From positions 62,001-126,000 of the forward strand of contig CAVTRO010000006.1 of the NCBI GenBank assembly GCA_963737145.1: a stretch of 64,000 nt of DNA, written 5' to 3'. The translations under genes and the position numbers were made by a program. This DNA is from AP-15 sp963737145 (GTDB taxonomy: Bacteria; Pseudomonadota; Alphaproteobacteria; ATCC43930; CGMCC-115725). The notes below the pieces were generated by a model. That model saw only the letters and a program-made list of their open reading frames with translations. It was not told the origin of the DNA and did no database searches. Positions 24,768-34,019 of the stretch are shown here, in pieces. Each line of letters begins with the position of its first letter. Position 1 is the stretch's first letter.

Positions 24768-25758
24768 CGCGGCGCGCGAGCCGGTACCGGGCGAAGCGAA
24801 AGAAAGCAACGATGCCGCCGACAATGCCGCCCGGGAATGCGAACAGCAGCACCAGGAGGATGGCACCGAGCACAAACGGCCAATATTCGGTATAGGCGGT
24901 GATCTGCTGGTTGAGCCACACCAGCGCCAGCGCGCCGACCGGCGGCCCCCAGAAATAATCCATGCCGCCAAGAATTGTCATGATGATGACCTCGGCCGAT
25001 TTCGACCAGAAGACGTAGTCGGCGAAGACGCCGCGGCTGAAGAGGCCATAGAGTGCGCCGGCCAGCCCGGCGAACGCGCCGGCGACGACAAAAGCGGCGA
25101 GCTGGTAGGCGCGCACATTGAGCCCGATAAACGCCGCGCGCTCGGGGTTGTCGCGGATCGTCGTCAGCATGCGCCCAAACGGCGAGCGCACAATCTGCCG
25201 CAGCGCCGCGATCGAAACCGCGACCAGAACCAGAGTGAGGAGGTAGAAGCGGTCGCCGATGCGCAGATCGCCGAGGCCGGGGATGCTCGCCATCCAATCG
25301 AGGTCGGGATAGGGGATTTCCGGCAAGCCCTGATCGCCGCCGGTGACGTCGTTCCATTTGTACGCGATCGCCCACACGATCTGTGAAAAGGCCAGCGTCA
25401 GCATCGCGAAATAGAGCTTTTGCAGACGGACGCAGAAATAGCCCGAGACCAGGGCAAAAAGGGCGGCGCCGAGCCCGGACGCTGGAAATGCGAGGAAAAA
25501 CGGCACCTCGTAGGTTTTCATCAGGATGCCGCAGACATAGGCGCCGACGCCGAAATAAGCGACATGACCAAACGAAACCAGCCCGGTGGTGCCGAGCAGC
25601 AGGTTGAGGCTGACAGCGAACAGCGCGTCGATTACGATCTGAGAGGCGAGAAAGGTGTCGTAGCGCGAGCCGATCCACGGCACCGTCGCCGCCGCCAGGA
25701 AAATGATCAGGGTCCACGGAATATGGCTGGCGATCCCGGCGCGGCGGTAATCCGTCAT
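24760..25758 (-). CDS. livM: Branched-chain amino acid type ABC transporter permease (LivM), operon 2
   Basis: 332 residues, polytopic. LivM hallmarks are LLLGTTGLVSFGHVAYFGVGAYVCGILM and the cytoplasmic loop SPFGRMLTTIRDNPERAAFIGLN that couples to the ATPases. The ATG at 25758 overlaps the livH stop (ATGA). A longer in-frame extension lies in livH and is ignored. Partner channel subunit of LivH. Confidence 0.92.
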   Translation of the reverse strand: MTDYRRAGIASHIPWTLIIFLAAATVPWIGSRYDTFLASQIVIDALFAVSLNLLLGTTGLVSFGHVAYFGVGAYVCGILMKTYEVPFFLAFPASGLGAALFALVSGYFCVRLQKLYFAMLTLAFSQIVWAIAYKWNDVTGGDQGLPEIPYPDLDWMASIPGLGDLRIGDRFYLLTLVLVAVSIAALRQIVRSPFGRMLTTIRDNPERAAFIGLNVRAYQLAAFVVAGAFAGLAGALYGLFSRGVFADYVFWSKSAEVIIMTILGGMDYFWGPPVGALALVWLNQQITAYTEYWPFVLGAILLVLLFAFPGGIVGGIVAFFRFARYRLARRDA

Positions 25759-26633
25759 ATGGGCCGGCCGAACAGGCCCCAAGGCCGGACGATCAGGATG
25801 ACTACCATCAGCGCGAACACCGAGAACAGCGAGAAGCCGGGGAAAATCAGAATGCCGAAGGACAAGACCTGGCCATAGATCACCGAGCCCCAAAACGTTC
25901 CCCAGAACGAACCCATGCCGCCGATCACGACGACGATGAAGGCTTGCACGATGATCAGCACGTCCATGCCTGGCACGATGCTCTGGATCGGCGTCACCAG
26001 CGCCCCGGACAGCCCGGCGAGAAACGAGCTGAAGACGAACATGCCGGTGTAGATCGAGCCGACATCGGCGCCGAGCGCGTCGAGCATCTCGCGGTCGTAA
26101 GATGCGGCGCGCACCAGACGCCCGACGCCGGTATGGTTCAGGATCAGCCAGCCGGCGAACGCGATTGCCGGTCCGACCGCCATGACGAAGAGGTTGTAAA
26201 GCGGCTGCGCCGTGCCGAAGATCTGCACGCTTCCGGCCAGCACCGGCGGCGAGGAGACCGACAGCTGACCGGTGCCCCAGAGGAATTTCGCGGCGTCGCC
26301 GAGGATCAGCACCAGCGCGTAGGTGAACAGCAGTTGGTAGAGCTCTTCACGGCCATAGAGGTGGCGAAAAAAGAGGCGCTCCACAATGCCGCCGAGCAAC
26401 GCGACGCCGACTGCCGCGAACAGCGCCGCCAGCCAGAACGCCTCTGCCCTGGGGTGCAGCCACTGCACCCCCTGCCAGGCGAGATAGGCGCCGATCATAT
26501 AGAATGAGCCATGCGCAAAATTGATAACGCGCATGACGCCAAAGACAAGCGACAACCCCGAGGCGATCAGAAACAGGAACATCGCCGTCGTCAGGCCGCC
26601 CATGAATTGGCTGAATAGAAACGAGGGCGCCAC
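25755..26633 (-). CDS. livH: Branched-chain amino acid type ABC transporter permease (LivH), operon 2
   Basis: 292 residues with LivH motifs ASGLSLVFGVMRVINFAHGSFYMIGAYLA near the N-terminus, a cytoplasmic loop GVGRLVRAASYDREMLDALGADVG and a C-terminal GMGSFWGTFWGSVIYGQV. It begins with a GTG at 26633, preceded by a GTGAGGGG stretch that is both the tail of a repeat and the likely ribosome-binding site. About 118 bases of hairpin repeat separate it from livK. Confidence 0.92.
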   Translation of the reverse strand: MAPSFLFSQFMGGLTTAMFLFLIASGLSLVFGVMRVINFAHGSFYMIGAYLAWQGVQWLHPRAEAFWLAALFAAVGVALLGGIVERLFFRHLYGREELYQLLFTYALVLILGDAAKFLWGTGQLSVSSPPVLAGSVQIFGTAQPLYNLFVMAVGPAIAFAGWLILNHTGVGRLVRAASYDREMLDALGADVGSIYTGMFVFSSFLAGLSGALVTPIQSIVPGMDVLIIVQAFIVVVIGGMGSFWGTFWGSVIYGQVLSFGILIFPGFSLFSVFALMVVILIVRPWGLFGRPI

Positions 26634-26751
26634 TGTTGCCCCTCACTCTACCCCTCCCCGCGAGCGGGGCGAGGAAATCCGTAACATCACTCCCTCTCCC
26701 CGCGGCCGCCGGGAGAGGGTCGGGGTGAGGGGCAATTGCCCGTTGGACGCA
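26634..26751. repeat. REP-like hairpin between livK and livH
   Basis: Contains CCCCTCACTCTACCCCTCCCCGCGAGCGGGGCGAGG, then CTCCCTCTCCCCGCGGCCGCCGGGAGAGGGTCGGGGTGAGGGG. Two stem-loops are plain (CCCCGC-GAG-CGGGG and CCCTCTCCC...GGGAGAGGG), and the outer CCCCTCAC / GTGAGGGG ends pair over the whole unit. Same family as the element between livH and livM of operon 1. Confidence 0.75.
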
Positions 26752-27949
26752 TCAGTTCGTTTCGGTCGTCGGGGGCAGCAATTCCGGATTTTGCATGACC
26801 GCAAACGGGTAGGCCGCCTCCTTGACCATGACGCCCCAGTATTCCGGCGCGAAAGTCTCGTGGGATTTGGCGCTGAACGTGCGTTTCCCGACCGGCGTAT
26901 CGAAGGTCATCCCGAGCAGCGCCTTGGCGACGTCGTCGCTCTTGGCGTCGCCGGCCTTCTTGATGCCCTCGGCGAGTGCGTAGATCGACTGATAACCGAC
27001 GATTGACCACCCGGAGGCATATTTCGCCTTGGTGAACGTCTTCAGATCCTCAATAAACTTCTTGTGCTCCGGCGGTTCGTTGCCGGTCCAGATCACCGGG
27101 TCGTACGCATCGGAGATAATGCCGTAGGGATAATCGGCGCCAAGCGCCTGCGCCTCGTCGGTGGTTCCGACCTCGGCGCCGTCCACCATGCGGTTGTCGA
27201 TCGCCTTGAAGTAGCCGCGCGGCGTGGCTTCCTTGGTAAAGGTTACAAAGTCGCCAGCGAACAGCGAGCAATACACGGCATCGGGCTTTTTGCCCATCTG
27301 CGCGGTAATGAAAGCGGTGAAGTCGGGCTCGCCCAGTTTCGGCCATTGCTCGTCGAGGATTTGGATGTCGGGGCGCAATTTCTTCAGGCTGGCCTTGAAG
27401 GCGGCGATCGAAATCGCGGCCATAGGCGTAGTCGGGCGCGATCGTGGCGACAGTTTTGACGTTTTTCCACCGCGCCACCAGGGTCGCCCCCGCCAGTCCC
27501 TCGACATCGGTGTTCGATGAGACGCGGAAGATGTAGGGATGGATATGCGCCGGATCGGTCAGGATCGTGCTCTTCGAAGTCGGCGCGATAAAGACGATCT
27601 TATTTTCCTTGGCGACCGTCGACACTGCGGGCGCCTCGGCCGAGGTCAAGGTGCCGACGAGGAAGTCGACATTGTCCTTGATGATCAGTTCACGCGCGAG
27701 GCGCACCGCCTCGTCAGCATTGGCCTTGCTGTCGCGCGACAAGAGTTCGAGCTTACGGCCGAGAACGCCGCCCTTGGCGTTGATCTCCGAGACCGCCAAC
27801 TCGGCGCCTTTCAGAACCGGCTCGCCGTACACGGCGGTTGGCCCGGACAGCGGGATCGGAAACCCGATCTTGATCGGCTCCGCGCCCCAAGCCGAGATTG
27901 ACGCCATAGAGGCCGTGCAAAAAAGCGCTGCAACGTACCCGCGCGACAT
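26752..27949 (-). pseudogene. livK: Branched-chain amino acid type ABC transporter substrate-binding protein (LivK), one frameshift
   Basis: Starts at the ATG at 27949 (GGAGAAAG upstream) with a Sec signal ending ISAWGAEP. The periplasmic type 1 binding fold is clear: IKIGFPIPLSGPTAVYGEPVLKGAELAVSEINAKGGVLGRKLELL, then TSAEAPAVSTVAKEN, then in a second frame LRPDIQILDEQWPKLGEPDFTAFI and the C-terminal GKRTFSAKSHETFAPEYWGV. The switch is at 27411-27413, where GATTTCG should be GATTCG: one extra T in the coding strand. Joined length about 398 residues, normal for the family. First gene of operon 2 (livK-H-M-G-F). Either inactive or a sequence error. Confidence 0.88.
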
Positions 27950-28165
27950 GACGCTTTCTCCATTCCTGTTCGAACTGTGTCGTTCAAGCGGCAGTTGCAC
28001 CATCGTTGCCGTAGAGTGTCAAGGCCGGGCATATCGCGCGCCCTACCGCTTCCGCCCGCTCGAGATGCCGCTGCGGGCGGGGCACTGCTCGCTTAGCATT
28101 GACGCTGCCGCCTCGTTGCGAGTAAGGCGTTCCAAGCATCAACCCTTTAACGAACGAGCTCTCAG

Positions 28166-28566
28166 ATGCCTGTAGCGGCAATGAACCACTTTACCGTGTT
28201 AAGCGACGATCTCGAAGCCACGCGGCGCTTTTATTGCGATCTGTTCGGCTTCAAGGTGGGTTGGCGGCCGCCCTTCCAGTTTCCGGGATGGTGGCTCTAT
28301 GCCGATGACGACACCCCGATCCTGCACGTGATCCACAGCAAGGATCTGCCGCCGGACCGCGGCGGCGTTCTCGACCACATGGCGTTTTCCGCCAAGGACC
28401 TGCCCGCCACCGTCGCGACCCTCAAACGCGAGGGCATCGATTACAGCTGCGGCGTCTGCCCGGCGGCGGCATCTGGCAGCTGTTCTTCCACGATCCGTCC
28501 GGCGCCAAAGTCGAGTTCGATTTCGAGAAGAACGAACCGGCGCCCGAAGGCCAAGCCGAAGCCTGA
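28166..28566 (+). pseudogene. VOC (glyoxalase/dioxygenase superfamily) protein, one frameshift
   Basis: Starts MNHFTVLSDDLEATRRFYCDLFGF at 28166 or 28181 and shows the vicinal-oxygen-chelate pattern: first metal His in NHFTV, second in VLDHMAF. After DYSCG one base is missing at 28453/28454; restoring it gives RLPGGGIWQLFFHDPSGAKVEFDFEKN with the last metal Glu in KVEFDF, ending at 28566. The joined protein is about 134 residues, normal for the family. Such enzymes include dioxygenases and isomerases; its place between an ABC importer and an intradiol dioxygenase suggests aromatic metabolism. Divergent from livK. Confidence 0.75.
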
Positions 28567-28717
28567 CCTGCGAACCCTCACCCACCAAGCCCTTCGGGCC
28601 TGGTCCCCCCTCTCCCGCGGTGCGGGAGAGGAGCTTTATGGAGAACGTGTCGTAGCCCCTCTCCCGCATTGCGGGAGAGGGTGCCGAGCGCAGCGAGGCG
28701 GGTGAGGGGAGTTCCGC
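28567..28717. repeat. REP-like palindromes between VOC gene and dioxygenase gene
   Basis: Two CTCTCCCGC-(G/A)-TGCGGGAGAG palindromes (near 28610-28632 and 28659-28681) are bounded by CCCTCACCCACC at 28577 and GGCGGGTGAGGGG at 28700, an overall inverted unit of about 135 bases. Same family as the elements in the two liv operons. Confidence 0.75.
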
Positions 28718-29665
28718 CTAATCCGCTGCTCGGGCGCCGAGCGCGGCCAGGCGCTGTTGCGCGTCGAACACGCTCGCCTCTTGGCCCGATGCCGGCTTGA
28801 GACGGAAATCGAACTCGGCGGTGTAGTAGGGCGGCTCGATGCCGAGCCGGGCCGCTTCGCTGTCGCGGGTGTCGTGCCGCACAAAATCGCATATCAGCAA
28901 CTCCTTAACCGCGAACACCGCGTCGCTGCCGAGATACTCGTCCCGCCGGTCGAAGATGTGCGTTGTGACCGGCTCGTAGCCGTCGGCTGAGACGACGAAA
29001 TGGATGTGCGCCGGGCGCCACGGGTGGCGGCCGGTGGCGCGCAACATCGCTCCGACGGGTCCGTCGGAGGGGATCGGGTAATTCACCGGCAGCACGGTGC
29101 GGATCAGATAGCGGCCCTCGGCGTCGCTGCGGAACCTGCCGCGCATGTGCAGCTCGCCGCCGAGCTCCTCATCCTGCAAGTCGTAGAGCCCGCTCGACTG
29201 AGTCTGCCAGACATCGAGGAGCGCGCCCTCGATCGGCTGGCCGTCGAGGTCGAGGACCCGGCCGCTGACCAATGTCGGGGTTCCCGTCTTGTCGCGCCGG
29301 GCGATATTGCCGCCGGCCGGCAATTCGGGTGCGCCCAGCCGATGGAAGGGGCCGAACACCGTCGACTCGGTCGCCCCGTCGGGTTTGCGGTGGTTGATCA
29401 GATCGACCACCATCGAAACGCCGAGCGTGTCGGAGAATAGAATGAATTCCTGGCGCTTGTCGCTGCACATCCGGCCGGCTTCGGTCAGGATTTCGATCGC
29501 CTGAAACCACTCTGCCTCGGTCAGTTCGACCTCTTTGACAAAGGCGTGCAAATGCCTGATGAGGCCGAGCATGATTTGCCGCAGGCGCGGATCCGGCGTC
29601 CGCGCGAAACGCTGCAGCGCCTCGGCGGTGATGTCGTCTTCGGTTTTGTTGCGCCGGTCCAGCAT
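28718..29665 (-). CDS. Intradiol ring-cleavage dioxygenase (catechol/hydroxyquinol 1,2-dioxygenase-like)
   Basis: 315 residues, the length of non-heme Fe(III) intradiol dioxygenases with an N-terminal helical dimer domain (catechol or hydroxyquinol type). Domain order: N-terminal EFILFSDTLGVSMVVDLINHR, then STVFGPFHRLGAPEL, the PIEGALLDVWQTQSSGLYD iron-site Tyr, PVNYPIPSDGPVG with the second Tyr, and RPAHIHFVVSADGYEPVTTHIF with the two iron His. It cleaves catechol-type rings between the hydroxyls to give muconates. AAGGAGAG precedes the ATG at 29665; the longer frame to 29740 is not supported. Family features such as the N-terminal linker favour hydroxyquinol 1,2-dioxygenase, but the substrate is not certain. 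Confidence 0.9.
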   Translation of the reverse strand: MLDRRNKTEDDITAEALQRFARTPDPRLRQIMLGLIRHLHAFVKEVELTEAEWFQAIEILTEAGRMCSDKRQEFILFSDTLGVSMVVDLINHRKPDGATESTVFGPFHRLGAPELPAGGNIARRDKTGTPTLVSGRVLDLDGQPIEGALLDVWQTQSSGLYDLQDEELGGELHMRGRFRSDAEGRYLIRTVLPVNYPIPSDGPVGAMLRATGRHPWRPAHIHFVVSADGYEPVTTHIFDRRDEYLGSDAVFAVKELLICDFVRHDTRDSEAARLGIEPPYYTAEFDFRLKPASGQEASVFDAQQRLAALGARAAD

Positions 29666-29732
29666 CGCTACTCTCCTTCGTGTAGTCGCGGAGAGATATA
29701 GCGGAAACCGGCCGGCGCCGCACTCACAGTGA

Positions 29733-29765
29733 CGCCTCACCTCTCCCGGCGGGAAGAGGTGAGGC
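29733..29765. repeat. Short palindrome of the CTCTCCCGC family
   Basis: CGCCTCACCTCT-CCCGGCGGG-AAGAGGTGAGGCG, a near-perfect inverted repeat between the dioxygenase promoter region and the end of the sedolisin gene. It has the same GGTGAGG ends as the larger repeats and can act as a bidirectional hairpin. Confidence 0.7.
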
Positions 29766-29782
29766 GAGATCGCAGTCGCCGA

Positions 29783-31354
29783 TCAGATGGCGTCGGCGAC
29801 TTTCTGGCCGTTGGGACTGCCGAGCCCGGTGCAGGCCTCCCAGCCGGTGGCGGCCGCGAAGTCCCCGTTGTTGCCCTGCGTTATATCATGCAAGGCCGTC
29901 GCATTTACGTAGAGATGCGGGTTGATGAACCCGGCGCGGCGAGCCTTCGCCGCGTTGATGCGCGCAATGAGACCGGCCCACAGCGGCGCCACGGCGCTCG
30001 TTCCGCCAATGACGGTGTTCTGGCCGTCGACCCGTACATCGTATCCGGTTGCCGGGTCGGCGTCGCCGCAGACGTCGGGAACGCCCCGCATTGCGAGCGC
30101 CTGCGTCGCACCCGAGGTCTTCCTGACCTGCAGTCCCTGCTGGTATTGCGGCAGCGCGAAAAAGCCGCTGACGCCGCCGCCGGTCGCGCCGTTGCCGGGT
30201 CCCTCGTTCCACACCTTCTCTTGCGTGATCAAGGTGCCGGAGGCCTGCAGTTTGGTGCCGCCGCAAGCCAGCGCGAACGGGCTCGACGCCGGAAAATCAA
30301 CGTGATCGGCGCCGTCGCCGACGCCGTCATCCGACCCATTGTCACCCGAGGCAACGCAAACCGTTATCCCCATCGCGGCGGCGGCCTGGAACGCCTGGTC
30401 GAATGCCGTCATCGCCTGCGCGGTCCAATTCGCTTCGGGTCCGCCCCAGCTGATCGAAATGACCGACGGCTTGTTTGTCGTGTCGTGGATTGCCGCGGCG
30501 ATCGCATCGAGGAACCCGGCATCGGTGTTCGGCGCGAAATAGACGACGATCTTGGCGCCCGGCGCGACTGCCCCGGCGACCTCGATGTCGAGCATCACCT
30601 CGCCGTCCGGCCCGTTGCCGGAGCCCGTCGGATGGTTCTTTCCGTGGTCGACCGATGCGGCGAGCACCTTCGGCTGGCTGACATTCAACGCCGAAAAATA
30701 ACGTTGCAGGTCAGTTGTGCGGTAGCCGCCGCCGAGCTCGATGATGGCGATGCACTCGCCTTGCCCGGTGCCGGCGGGGAAGTTGTACAAGGCGGCGAGC
30801 TGCGTCGGCGTAAAAGACGTGGAGGCGGCAGCGGCCGCATGCCACTCGACATTGCGGTGGGTGGGAAGGGTGCGGAAATGCGGGCGCGCCTGAGGCCGAT
30901 TGTCGAGCCCGAGCACGGCAGTGACCGCGCCGTTCAGTTCGTTAGCCAGATGGATCGCTCCGGTCCGGCCGCGGTAGGACCCGCCGGGATGTTCGTATTG
31001 CTTGAGCTCCACGCCAAAGGCGTCATTGAACTGAGCCACGGTGCCGGAGAGCACGACGTGCCGCCGTCCCGCGTGCTCGTCGACAACGGCGAGACCGTGC
31101 TGATTGGCGAATTGCTTGACGGCTTGGATGTCCGTCGGGTCGGCGCCGAACTGCTGGTCATACTCATCTTGGGTCAGGTGGCGCTCGGATTTGTCGCCGG
31201 CGGCTAACTTGCGGACCCTTTCCTGCAGCTGTTCATGTTGGCGATGCCGCAGGACCAAAGTGACTTCCAGCCGTTCGCCCGGATCGGCTTTGCCGATCGA
31301 TCGTGCACCCGGCAATGGTTTCCTCTCGCTACCGACGAGCGGATTTTTTGGCAT
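29783..31354 (-). CDS. S53 family serine-carboxyl peptidase (kumamolisin-type sedolisin with pro-domain)
   Basis: 523 residues. Residues ~1-165 form the pro-kumamolisin activation domain (VTLVLRHRQ, HLTQDEYDQQFGADPTD, VVLSGTVAQFNDAFGVEL). The peptidase follows: catalytic Glu252 and Asp256 in GEVMLDIEVAG, oxyanion Asp338 in VASGDNGSDD, catalytic Ser453 in IGGTSAVAPLWAGL, and the C-terminal calcium site HDITQGNNGDFAAATGWEACTGLGSP. These acid-active endopeptidases are secreted or released after autoprocessing. No Sec signal is seen at the N-terminus, as in other kumamolisins. AGGAGTTTGAG precedes the ATG. Confidence 0.93.
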   Translation of the reverse strand: MPKNPLVGSERKPLPGARSIGKADPGERLEVTLVLRHRQHEQLQERVRKLAAGDKSERHLTQDEYDQQFGADPTDIQAVKQFANQHGLAVVDEHAGRRHVVLSGTVAQFNDAFGVELKQYEHPGGSYRGRTGAIHLANELNGAVTAVLGLDNRPQARPHFRTLPTHRNVEWHAAAAASTSFTPTQLAALYNFPAGTGQGECIAIIELGGGYRTTDLQRYFSALNVSQPKVLAASVDHGKNHPTGSGNGPDGEVMLDIEVAGAVAPGAKIVVYFAPNTDAGFLDAIAAAIHDTTNKPSVISISWGGPEANWTAQAMTAFDQAFQAAAAMGITVCVASGDNGSDDGVGDGADHVDFPASSPFALACGGTKLQASGTLITQEKVWNEGPGNGATGGGVSGFFALPQYQQGLQVRKTSGATQALAMRGVPDVCGDADPATGYDVRVDGQNTVIGGTSAVAPLWAGLIARINAAKARRAGFINPHLYVNATALHDITQGNNGDFAAATGWEACTGLGSPNGQKVADAI

Positions 31355-31542
31355 AGCTCAAACTCCTGAATTGTTAGTCTCAATTGTTGGCATGTGCCGC
31401 GCAGGATCTGCCAACGGCTCTGCAACGGCACCAAGCGGCAGCCGGACCGAATTCGATTTTTGTAACTATTGGTTAGGCCGAGATGGCTAAAAACCTAATA
31501 ATTAACTATACTACAAATAATCCCTGAAATCAAGCCCAATCG

Positions 31543-32784
31543 CTATGGCGAGGCAGCCATGTATTGGCGGCGGCGCAGCGGGCGATGTTCGCCGAGCAAT
31601 GCCAGGACCACGGTCAACACCATGAAGACGACGCTGGCGCCGAACACCCAACGCGGGGCGCCGCTGTCCATGATCCAGCCGAACAGCATAGGGCCGACCG
31701 TGCCGCCGATGCTGAACCCGGTCGTGACGATCCCGAAGGCGCGCCCGACGGCGCCGGGCGGGGCGGCGGCGCGCACCAGCATGTCGCGCGACGGCATGAT
31801 CATGCCCGAGAGAAAGCCCGCTACACCCATCGCCGCGACCAGCACCGCAGGCGCGAACCCGACAGTGGCGATCAGCAGCATGATAACCGCGTTGATCGCG
31901 AACCCGGCGGCTGCGACATCGCCGTGCCGGCGCGTCAGATCGGCGACGAACCCGCCGCCCAGCACGCCAAAGGCGCTCGCCGTCAAAAATAGGGTGAGCG
32001 CCAGGTTCGCCGTCGAGAACGGCAGGGCGTAGGCGCCCATCAGCGCAACGACCGAAAAATTGCTGATGCCGCTAGTCGAGAGGCTGAGGAGAATGAAAAA
32101 GACCGTCAGACCGAGGATGGCCGGGCTGAACACCTTGCCGTTCCGCCGCGCCTTCGGCTCGGCGCGCGCCGCGCGGCGCAATGGGCCTGCCTCACCCTCG
32201 ACTTCCGGCGCGAGCAGCAGCGGAACGGCGACGACAAAGCCGACCAGGCCGGCGACGATCAGCGCCCCTTTCATTCCTAGGGTCGCGGCAAGGACCAGCA
32301 TCGTCGCCGGCGCAATCGCGCCCCCGAACATGCCGGCGAAAGTATGTACCGAAAAGGCCTTGCCGATGCGGGAGGCGGCGACCCTCGCTGACAGGATCGC
32401 GTAATCGGCCGGATGATAAACCGCATTGGCGATCCCGAGCAGGGCCGCCGCAACGAGCAGCCAGCGGTATAAATCGACCAGCCCGATCGAGGCGAGCGCG
32501 GATCCGCCGAGGCAAAGCGCGGCAATCAGCAACCGGCGCGAACCCATTCGATCGGCGAGGTAGCCCATGGGCACCTGCGCGGCCACCGACGCGACGGCGC
32601 CGATCGTCAGCGCAAAGCCGAGCTCGACAAAACCGACGCCGAAATGCTGCTTCAGGAACGGAAACAGCGGCGGCAGCACCAGCATGTGAAAGTGGGAAAC
32701 GAAGTGTGCCGCCGAGACGAGCCCGAGCGCCTGAAGCTCTCCACTCTTGCGGCGGCGACCAACGGCAATCGCATCGCTTGTCAT
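31543..32784 (-). CDS. Major facilitator superfamily transporter
   Basis: 413 residues and about twelve membrane segments. N-terminal half: GLVSAAHFVSHFHMLVLPPLFPFLKQHFGVGFVELG, then PMGYLADRMGSRRLLIAALCLGGSAL (the family motif A region). Helix 4-5 shows YHPADYAILSARV, a feature of the FSR/fosmidomycin-resistance-like and related MFS groups, and the C-terminal half has GGGFVADLTRRHGD. The signature suggests a drug or small-solute exporter, but the substrate cannot be told. Upstream on the same strand the next gene is the EcsC-family protein, ~95 bases away. Confidence 0.88.
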   Translation of the reverse strand: MTSDAIAVGRRRKSGELQALGLVSAAHFVSHFHMLVLPPLFPFLKQHFGVGFVELGFALTIGAVASVAAQVPMGYLADRMGSRRLLIAALCLGGSALASIGLVDLYRWLLVAAALLGIANAVYHPADYAILSARVAASRIGKAFSVHTFAGMFGGAIAPATMLVLAATLGMKGALIVAGLVGFVVAVPLLLAPEVEGEAGPLRRAARAEPKARRNGKVFSPAILGLTVFFILLSLSTSGISNFSVVALMGAYALPFSTANLALTLFLTASAFGVLGGGFVADLTRRHGDVAAAGFAINAVIMLLIATVGFAPAVLVAAMGVAGFLSGMIMPSRDMLVRAAAPPGAVGRAFGIVTTGFSIGGTVGPMLFGWIMDSGAPRWVFGASVVFMVLTVVLALLGEHRPLRRRQYMAASP

Positions 32785-32878
32785 TATTTGCAGCCTACTC
32801 CGACGCCCAAAAGCCCATCACCACTATCCCGAGCCATCCGCAATCCACAATCCACAGTTTGGCTTGAGCGATATGCGT

Positions 32879-33676
32879 TCATCCGGCGGCGAGGCCCGCT
32901 TTCAGCCGCTCGTATTCCGCGCGCACGACATCCGCGCCGTACACCCGTTCCAGCCGGCGCACGGTGAAATGGCCCCGCGCTACATTCTGGAAATGCTCGA
33001 TGAAGGCAAAGTTGACGGCCGCGCCGCCCAGAGCGCCGAGCACGGCAGCCGCCTGCGCCGCCACCTTCTGCGAAACGACGACCCCAAACCGTGATGCGAT
33101 CTGCGTCACAAACCTAACAAAGATTGGCGCACCCTCGCGGATGGCCCCTTTGTCGACGGCGAAATCGGCGATTTCGACAAGACCGCGAGCGAGCATCGCC
33201 CGTATCGCGAAGTAATCGGTCTCCGCGGCCGCTTGATCTGCCGCCGGGGTGCCCAATGCGAATACTTCGAGGCAGGCGAGGCGGGTGCGAGGATCGCCAA
33301 GGTCCTCGCCCTCCTGCTGCGCGATCGCCGCAATCGCGCGCAGCATGATCGTCGTCGAAACCGGCAGCTCCAGGGCGAGCGCAGCGAGGCCAAACGCGCC
33401 GCCGATCGCTCCCGAGGTGCAGGCGAGCCCGGAATGGAGCTTGCGGCCACCTACCAGGCGCCCGGCGCGCAGGCTGAACAACGCAACTTCGAGCGCTCGG
33501 TCGAGGGCTTGCTTGGTCGCCTTGGCGACCGCGGTCGAGGCAGCGGTCGGCAGCGCTCGCTGCACCAGCCCGACGGGCTTGCCGGCAGCCGCCGCAAGAC
33601 GTCCGGCGAGACTTGGCTGCTCGAGCCGGCGAACCGCCGCCGCAAGCGCTTCGCGATTATGTTCAGGTAAATACAT
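32879..33676 (-). CDS. EcsC family protein
   Basis: 265 residues. The EcsC-type pattern is seen: long amphipathic alanine-rich helices, LGDPRTRLACLEVFALG, YFAIRAMLARGLVEIADF and VVSQKVAAQAAAVLGALGGAAVNFAFIEHFQNVARGHFTVRRLERVYG near the end, which is highly characteristic. Two hydrophobic, Gly-rich segments may insert in the membrane. The founding Bacillus EcsC lies in an ABC exporter operon, but the biochemical role of the family is unknown. No convincing ribosome-binding site before the ATG at 33676. Confidence 0.85.
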   Translation of the reverse strand: MYLPEHNREALAAAVRRLEQPSLAGRLAAAAGKPVGLVQRALPTAASTAVAKATKQALDRALEVALFSLRAGRLVGGRKLHSGLACTSGAIGGAFGLAALALELPVSTTIMLRAIAAIAQQEGEDLGDPRTRLACLEVFALGTPAADQAAAETDYFAIRAMLARGLVEIADFAVDKGAIREGAPIFVRFVTQIASRFGVVVSQKVAAQAAAVLGALGGAAVNFAFIEHFQNVARGHFTVRRLERVYGADVVRAEYERLKAGLAAG

Positions 33677-34019
33677 GCTTCAATAATTGCGATCCGGTAG
33701 CCGAAGTGGAGAGATGAGGATGTCAGCCGATCTCCGCAACATCGTAACTGTGATTTCATTCAAGACATGGGAAGGAACTCCAGGGATCCGTTTTCGTTTC
33801 AACATTAGCAGCTTAGCGTTAACCCTTGGAGTAAGTGATGGCTACCGCAAGTCGTAAAAGACTGGGAATACTCGACGATTTAGTTCGCCGAGTAATCGAC
33901 TGGGGTCTGGCTCCCCCGATGGTTTTGGCGCCGGTTCGGGTTCGGCATACGCGCCGACGCTAATTCTGGGGCGGGTAGACGAGGTTGGGGGGATTTCTCC
34001 CGATATGGAGTAAGCAAAG
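33677..34019. other. Divergent intergenic region upstream of EcsC and acetate-type transporter genes
   Basis: About 340 bases. It contains one possible tiny ORF (33838-33963, listed separately) and an AT-richer stretch around 33740-33830 suitable for promoters. Nothing else recognised. Confidence 0.4.
33838..33963 (+). CDS. Possible 41-residue ORF upstream of the acetate-type transporter
   Basis: ATGGCTACCGCAAGTCGTAA opens a 41-codon frame (MATASRKRLGILDDLVRRV...) ending TAA at 33961. A TTGGAGTAAGTG ribosome-binding site precedes the ATG and closely resembles the TGGAGTAAGCAAAG site of the transporter gene 57 bases downstream. It has a short amphipathic helix and many Arg. It could be a leader peptide or chance; no homology known. 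Confidence 0.25.
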   Translation: MATASRKRLGILDDLVRRVIDWGLAPPMVLAPVRVRHTRRR

